Shown here piece after piece: positions 40,398-43,199 of a DNA stretch of 43,199 nt (position 1 is its first letter; the number at the start of each line of letters is the position of its first letter). The DNA comes from Chloroflexota bacterium (GTDB taxonomy: Bacteria; Chloroflexota; Limnocylindria; Limnocylindrales; CSP1-4). The stretch is taken from NCBI GenBank assembly GCA_003158295.1, contig PMIP01000076.1, positions 15,257-58,455 on the forward strand, read 5' to 3'. The translations under genes were made by a program, and so were the position numbers. The notes beneath the pieces are model-generated. The model saw only the letters and a program-made list of their open reading frames with translations, was not told the origin of the DNA and did no database searches.

Positions 40398-41087
40398 TCA
40401 GCTGTCGGAGGCCCCGACCGTTGCATCGGCCGGCCCCGCGGCTTCAGGTTCGGGACCGGGCGCCCAGCGGTGGTAGACGGCGACCTGATACTCGAGTCGA
40501 AGTCGCTTCATTCGATCGGCGAGCTCGACCCCGAGCTGACCGAAGCCGGCGGAGAGAAGCTCGCGCGCTTGTTCGGGCGACTTGAAGGTCCACCAACAGT
40601 GGATGACGCGGACTCGGAACTCGTCGCCGAGGAACGGTCCTCTTCGCTGGCTCCAGGCCACCGCTCGATCGCGGAGTTCGGGCCACAGGCCCCACACATC
40701 ATCGCGACCGTAGTCGTGCACGAGCAGCAGGCGGCCACGCGGTCGCAGGAGCAGCTCCGCTTGGGCGATGAACCGCGAGCCCGGCACCGCCAGCTCCGAC
40801 CACGGGACGATGACCGCGTCCGCCTCGCCCTTCGGAATCTCGGCCATGCGGGCGAGGGCCGCCGCCTCGTCCTGTGGGTCTGGGAACGCCACCGCGCTCA
40901 CCCGGGCTCCGATTTCGGCCAGCTGTCGCTCCAGGCGTCCGGGGCCGGCGTCCAGCAGGACCACGTCGCGGCCCGCGACGGGACCCAGATCCTCCAGGGC
41001 GGCGATGAGCTTCCCCTCGATATCCACCACGCCAAGGAAGGCCTCCTCCATCCCCGGCGTGTGGAATGCCATAGACAGGTCGGGCAT
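40398..41087 (-). CDS. SAM-dependent methyltransferase-like protein
   Basis: A 229-residue protein with a Rossmann methyltransferase fold: motif I is VVLLDAGPGRLERQLAEIG, a second strand is AVIVPWSELAVPGS, and LLLRPRGRLLLVHDYGRDD matches the strand 4-5 region. Motif I (D-A-G-P-G) is close to the consensus. A Trp-rich insertion (IHCWWTFKSPEQAREL) and a Pro/Glu/Ala tail follow. The ATG at 41087 is chosen because AGGAGG stands four bases before it; the frame is open further upstream. The substrate is unknown. Confidence 0.82.
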   Translation of the reverse strand: MPDLSMAFHTPGMEEAFLGVVDIEGKLIAALEDLGPVAGRDVVLLDAGPGRLERQLAEIGARVSAVAFPDPQDEAAALARMAEIPKGEADAVIVPWSELAVPGSRFIAQAELLLRPRGRLLLVHDYGRDDVWGLWPELRDRAVAWSQRRGPFLGDEFRVRVIHCWWTFKSPEQARELLSAGFGQLGVELADRMKRLRLEYQVAVYHRWAPGPEPEAAGPADATVGASDS

Positions 41088-41302
41088 GCGGCCTCCTAGA
41101 GGGTGGGCGCAACTTCGATGGCGCTCCCTCTCGGGTCCGCGTGATCCGACCGCGAGAGTCCCCCTCTCGAGCGGTTCTCGGCGCAAAGGTGATCCCCAGT
41201 TCGCGCCCGGATCAGCTTACCCGTTTCGAGGCAGAGCCTGCCGGCCCGGACAGCAAACCCCGGCGCTCGGGTCAGCGATCGACCGCAGGCTGCGGCGCCC
41301 AG

Positions 41303-42427
41303 TCAGCGACCGGCCGGTCCCCCGGCGCTCACGGACGGACTCCGGCCGCCCGGCCGGACAACCACCCGTGGCGCCACTTTGGCGGTCGAGGCCCGGATGA
41401 TCAGGCGCGTCTCCAGCGTCTTGTGCTCCGGCCGCTCGAGGTCCGGGCTGGCGATCATTCGGAGCAGCAGTCGAGCCGCCTCCTCGCCCTTCCGGCGAAT
41501 CGGCTGGTGCACGGTGGTCAGCGGCGGGTTCGAATGCGCCGCCACATCGAGGTCGTCGAAACCGACGATGCTGATCTCCTCGGGCACCCGCAGGCCCACT
41601 TCCCGAACGGCCCACATGACGCCGACGGCCATGACGTCGGACATGGCCAGGATCGCCGTCGGCCGCAGGCCGTCCTCCCAGATGCGGTGGAACGCGGCCA
41701 CGCCGCCATCGAAGGTGGCCGGCCCCACGACGATCCGCTCGTTGCCGAGCTTGACGCCGCCCAGCTCCAAACCCTGCCTGTAGCCGGTCAGGCGGCGCAA
41801 CGCAACCGTTTCTGTTGGGCCCGGTGCGTACTCGAACAGGTCGGGCGTGTCGGGTGGCTCGATGCCGATGACGGCGAATTGTCGATGCCCGAGCGAGAGC
41901 AGGTGCCTGGCCGCGGCTCGGGCGCCCACCTCGTCGTTCGATTCGACCGAACCGTGCTCGGGGAGCGCGCCGCTGTCGACGAGAACCATTGGCAGGCCCG
42001 CCCGCCTGATCTGCTCGATCTCAGGGCGGTCCTCCCCGAGGCTCACGGCCACGAATCCGTCCACCGTTGCGCGGCCGATCGCCCGGACCAACGAGCCGTG
42101 GAGCGGCGAGACGAAGAGGAGGCCGTAACCGGCCCCGCCGGCGGTGGCGGCGACGCCCGCGCACAACTCCGCGTAGAACGGGTTGGCGAACACGACGCTC
42201 AGCAGCTGCGGGGTGAGCAGCCCGATCGTCATGGTGTTCCTCTGGGTGAGCATCCGCGCCACGGGATGAGGCCGGTAGCCCAGATCGTCGGCCACCGCGC
42301 GGATCCTGGCCGCCGTAACCGCGTTGAGGCGCTCGGGGCTGTTGAAAGCGAACGAGACGGCGGTCTTGGACACGCCTGCCTCCTTCGCCACGTCGGCGAT
42401 CCGGGCGCGCCTGGTCCTGGCTTCCAC
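41303..42427 (-). CDS. LacI-family transcriptional regulator
   Basis: A 374-residue repressor. The N-terminal DNA-binding domain shows IADVAKEAGVSKTAVSFAFN and hinge helix RIRAVADDLGYRPHPVAR. The ligand-binding domain is periplasmic-binding-protein-like, with GLLTPQLLSVVFANPFYAEL, DGFVAVSLG and ISIVGFDDLDVAAHSNPPLTT. The last 20 residues are Arg/Pro/Gly-rich. GTG at 42427 follows AGGAAGGAC. It is divergent from the fumarylacetoacetate-hydrolase gene, which is a likely target; the inducer may be a sugar acid or a related compound, but this is inferred. Confidence 0.94.
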   Translation of the reverse strand: MEARTRRARIADVAKEAGVSKTAVSFAFNSPERLNAVTAARIRAVADDLGYRPHPVARMLTQRNTMTIGLLTPQLLSVVFANPFYAELCAGVAATAGGAGYGLLFVSPLHGSLVRAIGRATVDGFVAVSLGEDRPEIEQIRRAGLPMVLVDSGALPEHGSVESNDEVGARAAARHLLSLGHRQFAVIGIEPPDTPDLFEYAPGPTETVALRRLTGYRQGLELGGVKLGNERIVVGPATFDGGVAAFHRIWEDGLRPTAILAMSDVMAVGVMWAVREVGLRVPEEISIVGFDDLDVAAHSNPPLTTVHQPIRRKGEEAARLLLRMIASPDLERPEHKTLETRLIIRASTAKVAPRVVVRPGGRSPSVSAGGPAGR

Positions 42428-42638
42428 GGCGTCCTTCCTGGTTTCCTCGGCCCATGGGGCTCAGCTTCTGCCGGGCGTCGGCTGTCCTCGCACGCTATCC
42501 GCGCGCGCGGCCCCCGTCAACGTGCATTGGCTCTGGGACAGCCATGGCATTTACCGTCAAGTCGGAGCCGTGGGAGAATGTGAAGTGCTCAGCTAGGGGC
42601 GACCGGCCCGGTGCAAGGACCCAGTTGGAGGACCACCG

Positions 42639-43199
42639 ATGCGACTCGTGACCATTCGGCCCGCGGACGCCACGGCATCCGATCCAGGCCTCTCCAGAGT
42701 GGCGGCCGTGCTGCCGAACGGATGGTTCCTGCCTCTCGGCTCACTGGCCCTGATGATGCCGGACATGCTGGCCGGGGAGATCGAAGAACTGGACCTGGCG
42801 ACTGTCATGGCCCTGGATCCCACATTCGGCGTCCTCCGAGCCGCGATGGCCGCGGCCGAGCCGCAGGCCCTCGAGGAGGCAGCCCTCGATCCGGCGAGCG
42901 TTCGCCTCGCCTCGCCGATCCCGAAGCCCGGCAAGATCTTGGGCGTCGGTTACAACTACCTCGACCACATCCGCGAACAGGGCATGGAGCGGCCAGTCCG
43001 GCCCGTCATCTTCTCGAAGTTCGCCAACGCCATCGTCGCCGATGGCGAGCCGATCCGGCATCCCGGCCTGACCCACGCCCTGGACCTCGAGGCGGAGCTG
43101 GCGGTCGTCGTCGGACGTCGCGCGCACCGGGTCCGCGCCGCCGACGCGCTGCGCTGCGTGGCCGGCTACACGGCCGCGAACGACGTGACGGCGCGCGAC
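42639..43199 (+). CDS. Fumarylacetoacetate hydrolase family protein (N-terminal part)
   Basis: The frame starts at the ATG at 42639 after TTGGAGGACC and is open to the right edge, giving 187 residues. The N-terminal domain is short and variable; the catalytic fold begins at KILGVGYNYLDHIREQG. The metal-binding glutamates are in LDLEAELAVVVGR, and YTAANDVTARD closes the visible part. The family includes acylpyruvases, 2-keto-3-deoxy sugar-acid dehydratases and hydratases of aromatic degradation. With the LacI regulator next to it, a sugar-acid pathway is somewhat more likely than an aromatic one. Confidence 0.92.
   Translation, partial: MRLVTIRPADATASDPGLSRVAAVLPNGWFLPLGSLALMMPDMLAGEIEELDLATVMALDPTFGVLRAAMAAAEPQALEEAALDPASVRLASPIPKPGKILGVGYNYLDHIREQGMERPVRPVIFSKFANAIVADGEPIRHPGLTHALDLEAELAVVVGRRAHRVRAADALRCVAGYTAANDVTARD

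Overview
The window is about 43 kb of high-GC DNA, densely packed with genes on both strands and with short intergenic gaps. The mix of genes suggests a monoderm-like, high-GC bacterium, most plausibly Chloroflexota (Limnocylindria-like). It includes a PASTA-domain Ser/Thr kinase, an LCP cell-wall ligase, a CcdA-thioredoxin DipZ protein, Livilike branched-chain amino acid uptake, L25/CTC, and many genes whose start codon follows directly on a -10 box. An actinobacterial origin cannot be excluded. This assignment is inference from gene content; no rRNA is present.

Layout. 1-4.1 kb: end of an ABC-2 exporter, an MFS transporter, a small membrane protein and a lipoprotein. 4.3-9.4 kb: ribosomal protein L25, then an OmpR-type response regulator, its histidine kinase and an HtrA-type envelope protease, which look like one envelope-stress unit. 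9.35-12.4 kb: a folate operon read leftwards (four-cysteine protein, folC, folP, folB), every junction overlapping by a few bases. 12.7-17.6 kb: an Ig-like anchored protein, a zinc-ribbon protein, a PASTA kinase with a degenerate activation segment, galU and a small cysteine protein. 17.6-25.3 kb: an 81-residue charged protein, dipZ, and a complete livKHMGF operon whose LivG carries a hydrophobic insertion. 25.3-31.1 kb: a CsaA-like tRNA-binding protein, a DinB-like enzyme, an MBL-fold hydrolase, a cyclase pair, a second DinB protein and an LCP protein. 31.3-35.4 kb: a membrane-anchored esterase, a secreted repeat protein and a flavin reductase.

35.4-39.7 kb looks accessory. Three copies of a dispersed repeat separate short hypothetical genes. 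A Fic-family AMPylator with a C-terminal winged helix sits behind two near-identical palindromic sites. A tRNA-Glu gene has a 3' end that recurs, 19 bases identical, in one of the repeats 2.35 kb away, an arrangement like att sites, although no integrase is visible. 39.7-43.2 kb: a membrane protein, a methyltransferase-like protein, and a LacI regulator divergent from a fumarylacetoacetate-hydrolase family enzyme that runs off the window.

The strongest candidates for new biology are the Fic gene with its tandem operators, the tRNA-linked repeats around it, the membrane-inserted LivG, the four-cysteine protein coupled to folC, and the recurring leaderless promoter architecture.
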